This document shows positions 1 through 7,560 of a DNA stretch of 47,772 nucleotides, one piece after another (the first letter of the stretch is position 1; each line of letters starts with the position of its first letter). Position numbers and translations under genes: made by a program. The DNA comes from Streptantibioticus rubrisoli. Lineage in GTDB: Bacteria; Actinomycetota; Actinomycetes; Streptomycetales; Streptomycetaceae. The DNA lies in contig NZ_JANFNH010000054.1 of NCBI RefSeq assembly GCF_024436055.1, positions 1-47,772 on the forward strand, given 5' to 3'. The notes under the pieces were generated by a model, which was not told where the DNA came from, did not search any database, and saw only the letters and a list, made by a program, of their open reading frames with translations.

Positions 1-518
1 TAGTACGCGGGCTGCCCGTACCAGCCGTGCAGGTAGACGGTGACCGACGTGGTGTTCGCACCGGTGGTGAAGCTGGTGCTGAGCTGGGTGTACGAGGAGG
101 CCGACGGGGTCCAGGTGGACGGGTCGGTACCGCCGGTGCCGGTAGCGCCGAGGTAGACGTAACTGCCCTGTACCCAGGCGCTCAGCGTGTAGGTGGAGTT
201 CGGCCGCACGCTGACGACCTGCGAGCACTGGGCGTCGTCGGACGCGGTCGGGGTCGCCTTCAACGCGGAACTGCCGCTGTGTACAGGAGCGTTGACCGTG
301 GCGCCGCTGTTGCCGGTGCAGGTCCACCCGGTCAGACCGGACTCGAAGCCGGGGTTGGCGGCGAGGTTGGCGTCCGCGGCGTGCGCGGTGGAGATGGTGG
401 CGCCCAGCCCGAGTCCGGCGGCGGTCAGGGCGGCCGCGGTGAGCAGGGGGAGGGTGCGCCGGTTTCGGCGGCGGTGGTCCGGGTCCGGACCGGGAAGTCT
501 GTGGCGGGAACCTGACAT
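1..518 (-). CDS. Secreted carbohydrate-binding protein, probable GH18 chitinase (5' part only)
   Basis: Seen: the first 172 codons of a leftward gene that runs off the window. ATG at 518 is chosen because AGGAGG lies 5 bases upstream (524-529). Residues 1-47 form a long Arg-rich signal peptide with a predicted cut after AHA. The mature start ADANLAANPGFESG, then GWTC, and the SAWVQGSYVYLG stretch match the carbohydrate-binding module (CBM4/9-like beta-sandwich) that precedes the catalytic domain in many Streptomyces family-18 chitinases. Known: such enzymes are exported and degrade chitin to oligomers. Inferred: the catalytic domain is outside the window, so chitinase is the best guess from the module and from the two DasR-type operators upstream; another polysaccharide hydrolase is possible. 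Confidence 0.75.
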   Translation of the reverse strand, partial: MSGSRHRLPGPDPDHRRRNRRTLPLLTAAALTAAGLGLGATISTAHAADANLAANPGFESGLTGWTCTGNSGATVNAPVHSGSSALKATPTASDDAQCSQVVSVRPNSTYTLSAWVQGSYVYLGATGTGGTDPSTWTPSASSYTQLSTSFTTGANTTSVTVYLHGWYGQPAY

Positions 519-567
519 TGAGGCCTCCTGGGGGCGACGCCCGCGCGTCGGGAGGTTGAAGTGGGGG

Positions 568-597
568 TTGGTACAGACCAACGTGGTCCAGACCAGT
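568..597 (-). promoter_or_regulatory. Two DasR-type operator (dre) direct repeats in chitinase-type promoter
   Basis: Seen: TTGGTACAGACCAA (568-581) and GTGGTCCAGACCAG (583-596), two direct copies each palindromic around TGGTnCAGACCA, 50-80 bases upstream of the start at 518. Known: Streptomyces chitinase promoters carry paired TGGTCTAGACCA-like repeats bound by the GlcNAc-responsive GntR regulator DasR. Inferred: the gene is repressed by DasR and induced on chitin. Confidence 0.8.
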
Positions 598-709
598 GCG
601 GGGTGTCAAGAGGAACGACGGCAGTCCTCAGGGTTGCTGAGCGTTGCGGTTGGGTAGCACAAGGCCCTGCTCATCCCGTAAATCCTGGATAGGCTGCGCA
701 CGTTGAGAG

Positions 710-1579
710 GTGGAGACCGCAGTGGCTGGGGGTCCGCGGGCCATGTCGACCGTCATCGGCGTCACCAGCGAGGACATGCTGCTGCCTGTCCTCGCCCAGC
801 ACACCCCGTCGGCGATCGTGCTGCCCGCGCCCGGCCAACAGCCGCTGGAACAGGCGCTCACCGAGACCTGGGCCGCGCTGGAGGCGGTCGGGCACCTGGT
901 CGTCGTGGTGCCCGCGGCACTGCCCGCGGAGCACCGAATCCGGCTGCACTCGTTACGTTCGCTACTGGAGAGCGACCGGATGGCGCTGGTCGAGATCGAC
1001 CTGCCGCCGCTGGCGTTGGCGCTGCTGGTCCACCAGTTACGGCAGATATCCCAGTACGACCTGGGCCCCGGGGTGATCGCGTCCGCCGCACGGTTGCTCG
1101 CCCACTACCTCTACGCCGGTGCGGTACTCGGCAGCGTCGCCCGGCTCGACCGGGTCGAGGTGGGCCTCGGCTCCCATCTGAAGTCCTGGGTGCCCGGCGC
1201 CCGGTTCGCCGCGCTGGCCACTCCCGAGGCGCGGCTGGAACCACTGACCGACGAACTGCGGCTGCCCGGACCCAACTACGCCACCCATCTCGCCTTCGGC
1301 ACACACGGGTTCGGCGACGACTGGGTGCGTGGCCGACTCGGCCAGGAGTGGAACTGCCAGTACGTGTGCGAGGTGCCGCTGCCCGGGCAGTCCGTCCGCT
1401 GGTGGGGCACCGGCAAACTCACCGAGTTCGCCGCCTACATCGCCGATGTCGGCGTCCTGTACCAACTGGTGTCCTCCGCGCACCGTGAACCCTGCCGCTG
1501 GTGCGGCCTCGAACTCGTCGGTGACCGCTGTGCGTTCTGCGAGGCCGCGCCCCCGGCCGACCACAGGCGCACCGGTTGA
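710..1579 (+). CDS. Conserved hypothetical protein with C-terminal zinc ribbon, first gene of Tad locus
   Basis: A 289-residue protein without signal peptide or membrane segment. The last 35 residues hold a zinc-ribbon pair, CRWCG and CAFC, probably one structural zinc site. The rest is alpha/beta with no motif I recognise. It starts at GTG 710; GTG 722 and ATG 743 are in-frame alternatives, and AGGTGG at 709-714 would suit 722 better. It lies 43 bases upstream of the CpaB gene on the same strand, and proteins of this type are often found at the head of Streptomyces Tad/Flp loci. A role in pilus assembly or its regulation is inferred from position only. Confidence 0.7.
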   Translation: METAVAGGPRAMSTVIGVTSEDMLLPVLAQHTPSAIVLPAPGQQPLEQALTETWAALEAVGHLVVVVPAALPAEHRIRLHSLRSLLESDRMALVEIDLPPLALALLVHQLRQISQYDLGPGVIASAARLLAHYLYAGAVLGSVARLDRVEVGLGSHLKSWVPGARFAALATPEARLEPLTDELRLPGPNYATHLAFGTHGFGDDWVRGRLGQEWNCQYVCEVPLPGQSVRWWGTGKLTEFAAYIADVGVLYQLVSSAHREPCRWCGLELVGDRCAFCEAAPPADHRRTG

Positions 1580-1622
1580 AGCCGCCTTCGCCCGTACCCT
1601 CCCAACGAGATTGGTCCTGTCG

Positions 1623-2333
1623 ATGAACTCACGTCAGCGGCGCGGCGTCATCCTGCTCGTGCTGTCCGGCCTGTGCGCCTTCGCGGCGTTCTTCGGGGTG
1701 CTGTCGCTCGTCAACGATGTGGATTCCAAGGTCGGTCCGGAGGTCTCCGCGTACGAGCTCAAGCAGGACGTGTCCGCGTACTCGACGCTGACCGCCGACC
1801 AGTTCGACAAGGTCTCGATACCGCAGCGCTGGCTGCCGCCGACCGCGGTCACCGACCTGAACGCCGTCACCGGCAAGGTCGCCGCCACCGATCTGGCCAA
1901 GGGCTCGCTGCTGCAACGGGACATGATCTCCGGCCAGCCGCAACTCAAGCCCGGTGAACAGGAGATCGCCATCATGGTGGACGCCGAGACCGGGGTGTCG
2001 GGCGAGATCCACCCCGGGAACACCGTCAACATCTTCGCCACCTTCCCCGGCAACGGGAACAACCAGCGCAACGAGTCGCGGATTATCGTCGCCGGAGCCC
2101 GAGTGCTGAAGATCGGCAGCCAGACCCCGATCAGCAAGACCAGCGACCAGCCCGACGGCCGCCGCACCACCCAGGCGGTGCCGATCACCTTCGCCCTGGA
2201 CACCGAGGACGCCCAGCGTGTCGCCTACGCCGAGGCCTTCGCCACCCACGTCCGGCTGGCCCTCATCGCCCCCGGAAGCGACACCTCCATCCCGTCCGCC
2301 GACCGGACGTACACCCTCGAAGGCGACAAGTGA
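1623..2333 (+). CDS. cpaB: Flp pilus assembly protein CpaB/RcpC
   Basis: A 236-residue protein with one N-terminal transmembrane segment (about residues 8-30) followed by an SAF domain (about 45-110) and the RcpC/CpaB domain with the EQEIAIMVDAETGVSGEIHPG stretch split over residues 114-134. Known: CpaB/RcpC is an envelope-side component of Tad (type IVb) pilus machines; in diderms it works with the secretin, which has no counterpart here. Start ATG 1623 was chosen because it places the membrane anchor at the N-terminus; no strong Shine-Dalgarno is visible. It is followed after 7 bases by tadZ/cpaE. The family assignment is secure; the monoderm role is less clear. Confidence 0.85.
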   Translation: MNSRQRRGVILLVLSGLCAFAAFFGVLSLVNDVDSKVGPEVSAYELKQDVSAYSTLTADQFDKVSIPQRWLPPTAVTDLNAVTGKVAATDLAKGSLLQRDMISGQPQLKPGEQEIAIMVDAETGVSGEIHPGNTVNIFATFPGNGNNQRNESRIIVAGARVLKIGSQTPISKTSDQPDGRRTTQAVPITFALDTEDAQRVAYAEAFATHVRLALIAPGSDTSIPSADRTYTLEGDK

Positions 2334-2340
2334 GGGCGGC

Positions 2341-3612
2341 ATGAACCTGCGCATCCTGCCCGCGATCGGCGACCCGGACACCGCCCGGGCCACCAGCACG
2401 CTGCTCAGCCAACTACCCGGCGCCGAACCGGCGGTTCCGGTGGCGGACTCCACCGCGCTGCTGGGCACCCTGGCCGCCTCCGGCGCCGACGAACTGCCCG
2501 AGGTGGTGCTGGTCCACGACCGCGTAGGGCCGCTTCCGGCACTGGAGCTCGTACGGGAGGTCGCACTGCGCTTCCCCACCGTCGGCGTGGTGCTGCTGTG
2601 CGCCGACCACGGCCCGGCGCTGTACTCGGCGGCCATGGACGCGGGGGCGCGCGGGGTGATCGGGCTTCCGCTGTCCTACGAGGAGTTGGCGCCGCGGATA
2701 CAGTCCGCGGCCGCCTGGGCGACCGGGGTGCGCCGCCACCTGGGCGCGGCGGAGGAGACGTACGCCGGTGGCACGGTCGTCACCGTGTCCGGGGCGAAGG
2801 GCGGGGTGGGCGCCACCGTCACCGCCGTCCAACTGGCGCTGGCCGCACGGGCTTCGGGAAAGTCGGTGGCGCTGGCCGACATGGACCTGCAGACCGGGGA
2901 CGTCGCCTCCTACCTCGACGTACGGTTCCGCCGTTCGATCGCCGACCTCGCCGAGATCAACGACGTCTCGGCACGAGTGCTCGCCGACGCGATGTTCACC
3001 CACGGCAGCGGGATCGCCCTGCTGCTCAGCCCCGCCGAGGGCGAACAGGGCGAGGCGGTCACCGACCGGGCCGCCCGGCAGGTCGTCACCGCCCTGCGCG
3101 CCCGGTTCGACGTCGTACTGATCGACTGCGGCAGCCAGTTGAGCGGCGCCAGCGCGGTGGCCGTGGAGATGGCTGACACCGCGCTGCTGGTCACCACCCC
3201 CGATGTGGTCGCGGTGCGGGCCACCAAGCGCACGGTGCGGCTGTGGGACCGGCTCCAGGTGCGCAAGCCGCAGGACACCTGCGTGGTGGTCAACCGCTAC
3301 TCCCGGCACACCGAGATCCAGCCCGCGCTGATCGAGCGGATCACCGGCACCAGGGCCGCAAGGTCCACGGTCCCGGCCGCGTTCAAGGAGTTGCAGGCGG
3401 TGGTGGACTCCGGCCGTATGCACGAACTCGACAGTCGCAGCACCGTCAAGCAGGCGCTGTGGTCACTCGCCGCCGAGCTGGGCATCGCGGGCGGCCAGGG
3501 CCACGGCGGCCCGACGGCGCCCGAGCGCACCGCGCACCGGCTCGGCCGACGCGCGGAGCGCCGCGCCCTCGGCAGGGGCACGGACAACGCGGCTACCGGC
3601 GGCGGGAGTTGA
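2341..3612 (+). CDS. cpaE: Pilus assembly ATPase TadZ/CpaE (ParA/MinD family)
   Basis: A 423-residue protein. Residues 1-130 look like a degenerate receiver-like domain (VVLVHD, GVVLLCAD, GARGVIGLPLSYEEL), and residues about 145-390 are a MinD/ParA ATPase with deviant Walker A GAKGGVGAT near residue 151, ADMDLQTGD and VVLIDCGS. Known: TadZ/CpaE localises the Tad machine and recruits the motor ATPase. ATG 2341 gives the canonical start 7 bases after cpaB. The C-terminal 40 residues are Arg/Ala-rich and probably disordered. The stop lies 2 bases before the GTG of the first pseudopilin, so translation is probably coupled. Confidence 0.88.
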   Translation: MNLRILPAIGDPDTARATSTLLSQLPGAEPAVPVADSTALLGTLAASGADELPEVVLVHDRVGPLPALELVREVALRFPTVGVVLLCADHGPALYSAAMDAGARGVIGLPLSYEELAPRIQSAAAWATGVRRHLGAAEETYAGGTVVTVSGAKGGVGATVTAVQLALAARASGKSVALADMDLQTGDVASYLDVRFRRSIADLAEINDVSARVLADAMFTHGSGIALLLSPAEGEQGEAVTDRAARQVVTALRARFDVVLIDCGSQLSGASAVAVEMADTALLVTTPDVVAVRATKRTVRLWDRLQVRKPQDTCVVVNRYSRHTEIQPALIERITGTRAARSTVPAAFKELQAVVDSGRMHELDSRSTVKQALWSLAAELGIAGGQGHGGPTAPERTAHRLGRRAERRALGRGTDNAATGGGS

Positions 3613-3614
3613 AC

Positions 3615-3989
3615 GTGAGGATCCAGGCACCGCGGTCGTCCGACCGGGGACAGGTCAGCGTGGAACTGCTCGGCATCACCCCGCTGATCCTGCTCGTGCT
3701 GCTGCTCGTCTGGCAGTTCGTGCTGGTCGGCTACACCTACACGCTCGCCGGTAACGCCGCCGACGAGGCCGCCCGCGCCGCGGCCGTCGGCTCCGACCCG
3801 CAGGCGGCCGCCCAACGGGACCTGCCGGGAGCCTGGTCGGACGGCGCCGCGGCCTCGGTGGCCACCGGCGCGGACGTGGTGACCGCACGGGTCGCGCTGC
3901 ACGTCCCGATGCTGGTTCCCGGATTCCTCGACGTACCGGCGCTCACCGTGACCGGTGAGGCGGGGGCGGGGCGGGAGCGGCGGTCGTGA
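3615..3989 (+). CDS. TadE-like pseudopilin 1
   Basis: A 124-residue protein with the TadE hallmark: a short charged leader, then DRGQVSVELLG, where a prepilin-type Glu sits at +5, running into a hydrophobic helix (PLILLVLLLVWQFVLVGY). The rest is a small extracellular domain. Known: TadE/TadF are minor pseudopilins cleaved by the dedicated prepilin peptidase (see 13274-13960). Start GTG 3615 follows the cpaE stop by 2 bases; TTG 3609 is an overlapping alternative. The 3' end lies inside a perfect 30-bp tandem repeat (3971-4030), so its C-terminal residues GRERRS are encoded by the duplicated unit. It overlaps the next gene by 4 bases. Confidence 0.8.
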   Translation: MRIQAPRSSDRGQVSVELLGITPLILLVLLLVWQFVLVGYTYTLAGNAADEAARAAAVGSDPQAAAQRDLPGAWSDGAAASVATGADVVTARVALHVPMLVPGFLDVPALTVTGEAGAGRERRS

Positions 3990-4030
3990 GGCGGCGCGGG
4001 GCGGGAGCGGCGGTCGTGAGGCGGCGCGGG
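3971..4030 (+). repeat. Perfect 30-bp tandem duplication at a stop/start junction
   Basis: Seen: positions 3971-4000 are repeated exactly at 4001-4030. Each copy contains the GTGA overlap, so the duplication makes two equivalent GTG starts for the second pseudopilin and adds ten in-frame codons to its leader. It is GC-rich and probably a slippage-prone site. Confidence 0.95.
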
Positions 4031-4363
4031 GCGGACCGCGGCTCGGCGTCCATCGAGTTCCTCGGCTTCCTGCCGATCCTGCTGCTGGTCGCACTGGCGG
4101 GCGTGCAGCTGGGGCTGGTCGCGTACGTGGGCACGCAGGCCGGAACGGCCGCCAGGACCGCCGCGCGTACCGACGATCCGGCCGCGGGCACGGCGGCGGT
4201 CAGCGGCTGGCTGCGCGGCGGCGGCACGCACGTGGCCGTCTCGGACGGCGGCGACGCGGTCCAGGCCACCGCCACCATCGCGATCCCCTCGGTGTTCCCC
4301 GGGGTCAGCCTTTTCGGTCCGGTGACGCGCAGCGCCACCATGCCCAGGGACGGTGCGCCATGA
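3986..4363 (+). CDS. TadE-like pseudopilin 2
   Basis: A 125-residue protein with the same architecture as its upstream neighbour: an Arg-rich leader, DRGSASIEFLG as the prepilin-like processing site with conserved Glu, and a hydrophobic helix (FLPILLLVALAGVQLGLVAYV), then a small extracytoplasmic domain. GTG 3986 overlaps the preceding stop (GTGA). A second in-frame GTG at 4016 lies in the second copy of the 30-bp tandem repeat, with an identical upstream context. Either start would work; the extra 10 residues repeat the RRRGAGAAVV leader. The stop overlaps the cpaF start (ATGA). Role as minor pilin is inferred from family and operon. Confidence 0.8.
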   Translation: MRRRGAGAAVVRRRGADRGSASIEFLGFLPILLLVALAGVQLGLVAYVGTQAGTAARTAARTDDPAAGTAAVSGWLRGGGTHVAVSDGGDAVQATATIAIPSVFPGVSLFGPVTRSATMPRDGAP

Positions 4364-5703
4364 GCAGTCTGCGGGCCCGTATCGCCGCGCCCGAGGAGAG
4401 CGGCGGACGGCACCAGGAAGCCCAACTCATCGCCGTCTACCGGGCGAAGCTGCTGGAGGAGATCGACCTCGCGGAGATGTCGGCGCTGGCGATGGCCGAG
4501 CGGCGGGCCCGGCTGGAGCGGGTGCTGGGGCACATCATCAGCCGTGAGGGGCCGGTGCTCTCCACCCGGGAGCGGACCTCGCTGATCCGCCGGGTGGTGG
4601 ACGAGGCGCTGGGCCTGGGCGTGCTGGAGCCGCTGCTGGAGGACGCCTCCATCACCGAGATCATGGTCAACGGTCCGGACCAGGTGTATGTGGAGCGGAA
4701 CGGGCGGGTCGAGCTGGTGGGCGCGCGGTTCGCCAGTACCGAGCAGTTGATGCAGACCATCGAGCGCATAGTCTCGGCCGTCAACCGGCGGGTGGACGAG
4801 TCGAATCCGATGGTGGACGCCCGGCTGCCGTCCGGCGAGCGGGTCAACGTCATCATTCCGCCGCTGTCGTTGACCGGGCCCACCCTGACCATCCGGCGCT
4901 TCCCGCGCAGCTACACACTGGGCGAACTGCTCGAACTCGGCTCGCTCGACGAGCAGATGGTGCTGCTGCTGTCCGGGCTGATCCGGGCCAGGTTCAACGT
5001 GATCGTCTCCGGCGCCACCGGGTCCGGCAAGACGACGCTGCTCAACGCGCTGTCCGGGCTGATCCCCGGCGGGGAGCGGATCATCACCGTGGAGGACGCG
5101 GCCGAGCTCCAGCTCCAACAGGAGCATGTGATCCGGTTGGAGAGCCGCCCGCCGAACGTGGAGGGCAAGGGGCAGATCACCATCCGCGATCTGGTGCGCA
5201 ACTCGCTGCGGATGCGCCCCGACCGGATCATCGTCGGTGAGGTGCGGGGCGGGGAGACGCTGGACATGCTCCAGGCGATGTCCACCGGGCACGACGGGTC
5301 GCTGGCCACGGTGCACGCCAACTCGGCGGAGGACGCGCTGATGCGGTTGCAGACGCTGGCGTCGATGAGCGAGGTGAAGGTTCCGTTCGAGGCCTTGCGG
5401 GACCAGATCAACAGCGCGGTGGATGTGATCGTCCAGCTCACCCGCAGCCCCGACGGGGCCCGGCGGGTCACCGAGGTCGCCATGCTGGGGTCCCGCTCGC
5501 GCGAGGCGTACCAGCTCGCGACGGTCTGCCGCTTCCAGGCCGAGCCCATGGCCGCGGACCGTGTGGTCCGCGGCCGCTTCCGCCACTTCCCGCTGCCACG
5601 GCGGGTGGCCGACCGTCTCCACCTCGCCGGTGAGGCGGTACCGCCCGCGTTCGGCGTTGCCGCGACCGAGGACCACCTGACGGTGAGGAGGGTGCAGGGG
5701 TGA
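4360..5703 (+). CDS. cpaF: Tad pilus motor ATPase TadA/CpaF
   Basis: A 447-residue secretion ATPase of the PilT/VirB11 superfamily. An N-terminal domain (LLEDASITEIMVNGPDQVYV) precedes the motor domain with Walker A GATGSGKTT near residue 218, Asp box EDAAELQ, Walker B IIVGEVRGGE and His box HDGSLATVHANS. Known: this hexameric ATPase drives assembly of Flp pili. ATG 4360 overlaps the preceding stop (ATGA). The last about 55 residues after VTEVAMLG are a normal-looking tail. The stop overlaps the tadB start (GTGA). Assignment is certain at family level. Confidence 0.93.
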   Translation: MSSLRARIAAPEESGGRHQEAQLIAVYRAKLLEEIDLAEMSALAMAERRARLERVLGHIISREGPVLSTRERTSLIRRVVDEALGLGVLEPLLEDASITEIMVNGPDQVYVERNGRVELVGARFASTEQLMQTIERIVSAVNRRVDESNPMVDARLPSGERVNVIIPPLSLTGPTLTIRRFPRSYTLGELLELGSLDEQMVLLLSGLIRARFNVIVSGATGSGKTTLLNALSGLIPGGERIITVEDAAELQLQQEHVIRLESRPPNVEGKGQITIRDLVRNSLRMRPDRIIVGEVRGGETLDMLQAMSTGHDGSLATVHANSAEDALMRLQTLASMSEVKVPFEALRDQINSAVDVIVQLTRSPDGARRVTEVAMLGSRSREAYQLATVCRFQAEPMAADRVVRGRFRHFPLPRRVADRLHLAGEAVPPAFGVAATEDHLTVRRVQG

Positions 5704-6665
5704 GGGTTCTTTCTCTGGGGGGCTCCGCTCCCCAGGCCCCCCTTTGGGTGGGGCTCGCAGGTGCCCTGGCCGCCTGCGTGCTGGCCGTGTGGGGGGTGCA
5801 CGCGTGGGCGGCCGGCCGGGCCGCGCGCCAGGCGGTCATCGAGCGGCTGACCGGCGAGGAGCCCATCACCGTCTCCCGGCGGGTGCGGTTCGCGGCGCTT
5901 GACACAGCCGTGCGGCGCACCCGCCTCGGGCGGTGGCTGGAGCGGCGGCTCGCCGCCACCGGACTGGGCATCAGCCCGGGGGAGTTCGGTCTCTGCCTGG
6001 CCGTCGCCGTAGCGGGGCTGTGGCTGCTGGCGGCCGCGGTCCTCGCGCCGTTCTTCGGGCCGATCGCCGGGGCGGTCGCGGTGTGGTCCGCGTACGCCTT
6101 CCTCGCCTGGCGGCGGCAGAAGCGGATCGAGCGCTTCATCGGGCAACTCCCCGAGTTGTCACGGTTGTTGGCCAACGGTTCCCAGGCGGGGCTGGCGCTG
6201 CGCACCGCCATCGGCATGGCCGCCGACGAGTTGGACTCCCCGGCGGGCGAGGAGCTGACCCGGGTGGCCGACGCGCTGGCCGTCGGTCACCCGCTGGAGG
6301 ACGCGCTGGGCGACCTCAAGGAGCGGCTGCCGTCACGGGAGTTGGCGGTACTCGTCACCACACTGGTGCTTTCCAGCCGCGCGGGCGGCACCCTGGTGGA
6401 GTCACTGCGCAATCTGACCACGACGTTGGAGGAGCGCAAGGAGACCCGGCGCGAGGTCCGCACCACGCTCAGCCAGGTCACCATCACCTCCTACGCCGTA
6501 CCGGCGATCGGCCTGGGCACATTGCTGCTGATGAACCGGATGGCGCCCGGCTCGCTGGACGCCATGACCGGCACCTGGCTCGGGCAGTTGGCGGTGATCG
6601 TGGCCATCGCGCTGTACGGGGTCGGATTCCTGCTGATCCGGAGGATGGCGAAGATCGATGTCTAG
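5700..6665 (+). CDS. tadB: Type II secretion F-domain protein TadB
   Basis: A 321-residue inner-membrane platform protein. Membrane segments lie at about 16-36, 100-140 (two), 265-285 and 295-315. The cytoplasmic T2SSF domain (about 150-260) includes LPELSRLLANGSQAGLAL and the conserved LSSRAGGTLVESL. Known: TadB and TadC form the membrane platform on which TadA acts. GTG 5700 overlaps the cpaF stop; the first codons form a hydrophobic, Gly/Pro-rich N-terminus. The 3' end overlaps tadC by 8 bases. Usual length for the family. Confidence 0.9.
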   Translation: MRVLSLGGSAPQAPLWVGLAGALAACVLAVWGVHAWAAGRAARQAVIERLTGEEPITVSRRVRFAALDTAVRRTRLGRWLERRLAATGLGISPGEFGLCLAVAVAGLWLLAAAVLAPFFGPIAGAVAVWSAYAFLAWRRQKRIERFIGQLPELSRLLANGSQAGLALRTAIGMAADELDSPAGEELTRVADALAVGHPLEDALGDLKERLPSRELAVLVTTLVLSSRAGGTLVESLRNLTTTLEERKETRREVRTTLSQVTITSYAVPAIGLGTLLLMNRMAPGSLDAMTGTWLGQLAVIVAIALYGVGFLLIRRMAKIDV

Positions 6666-7560
6666 CCCTGGGGTGGCCCTGCTGCTGGCCGCGCTGAGCG
6701 CACTCGCCGTCGTGGGCGCCGGGTACGGCATCGCGCTCTACCGCCGCTCGGCCCGGCTCCCGGACGACCTCGCGCTGGCCCTCGAGGTGGGCGCGAGCCG
6801 TACCACCGCGGTCGGCTCGGTGATCGACCGGCTCGGCATGCGCCACGCACCGACGGTGCTGCGGCTGATGGGACCGCTACGGGTGGCCCGGCTGCGCCGC
6901 AGGCTCGACCTCGCCGGTAATCCCGGCGGGCTGACCGTCGACCGTTACGCGGCCCGCCGCGCGGTCTACGGACTGCTGGGTTTCGGCGGCGGGTTGGTGC
7001 TGCTGCTCAAAGGGGAGTGGATCCTCACCCTGGTGCTGTTCGCGTTCGGCGTGTGGTGGACGGACATCGGCATCTGGCTGGCGATCCGGCAGCGCAAGGA
7101 CGAGATCGAGCGCACCCTGCCGGACTTCCTCGACGTCCTCGCGGTGGTGGTCAGCGCCGGACTCGGCTTCCGCCAGGCGCTGGAGCGGGTGGCCGACAAC
7201 TACCGGGGGCCGTGGGCCGACGAGATCCGGATCACCCTGCGCCAGATGGACATGGGCGTCAGCCGACGGCAGGCGTTCGACGAGCTGCGCAGGCGCAACG
7301 ACTCGGAAGAGGTCGCCCAGTTCACCACCGCCCTGCAGCAGGGCGAGGAGCTGGGCGCGCCGATCGCCGACACGCTGATCCAGATCGCCAAGGACATGCG
7401 TCGCACCGACGCGCAGAACGCCCGCCGCCGGGCGGCCCGCGCGGTGCCGAAGTCAACGGTGGTGATCACCACGTTCATGGTCCCGGCGACGATGATCCTG
7501 CTGCTGGCGGTGCTGTTCCTGGGCAACAACGTGAGCTTCGGACAGGTGCTGGGCAAATGA
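6658..7560 (+). CDS. tadC: Type II secretion F-domain protein TadC
   Basis: A 300-residue partner of TadB. It has N-terminal membrane segments (residues about 5-22 and 100-140), a T2SSF domain (about 160-270: LPDFLDVLAVVVSAGLGFRQAL, split around residue 170; TTALQQGEELGAPIADTL), and a C-terminal membrane helix (ITTFMVPATMILLLAVLFL). ATG 6658 overlaps tadB by 8 bases. The stop overlaps the histidine kinase ATG (ATGA), which puts the signalling pair under translational coupling with the pilus platform genes. Confidence 0.9.
   Translation: MSSPGVALLLAALSALAVVGAGYGIALYRRSARLPDDLALALEVGASRTTAVGSVIDRLGMRHAPTVLRLMGPLRVARLRRRLDLAGNPGGLTVDRYAARRAVYGLLGFGGGLVLLLKGEWILTLVLFAFGVWWTDIGIWLAIRQRKDEIERTLPDFLDVLAVVVSAGLGFRQALERVADNYRGPWADEIRITLRQMDMGVSRRQAFDELRRRNDSEEVAQFTTALQQGEELGAPIADTLIQIAKDMRRTDAQNARRRAARAVPKSTVVITTFMVPATMILLLAVLFLGNNVSFGQVLGK

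Noticed and set aside
3943-5676. A 577-codon open frame on the minus strand across cpaF
   Set aside because: It is a shadow of the pilus ATPase gene caused by high GC; composition is non-protein-like and there is no ribosome site.
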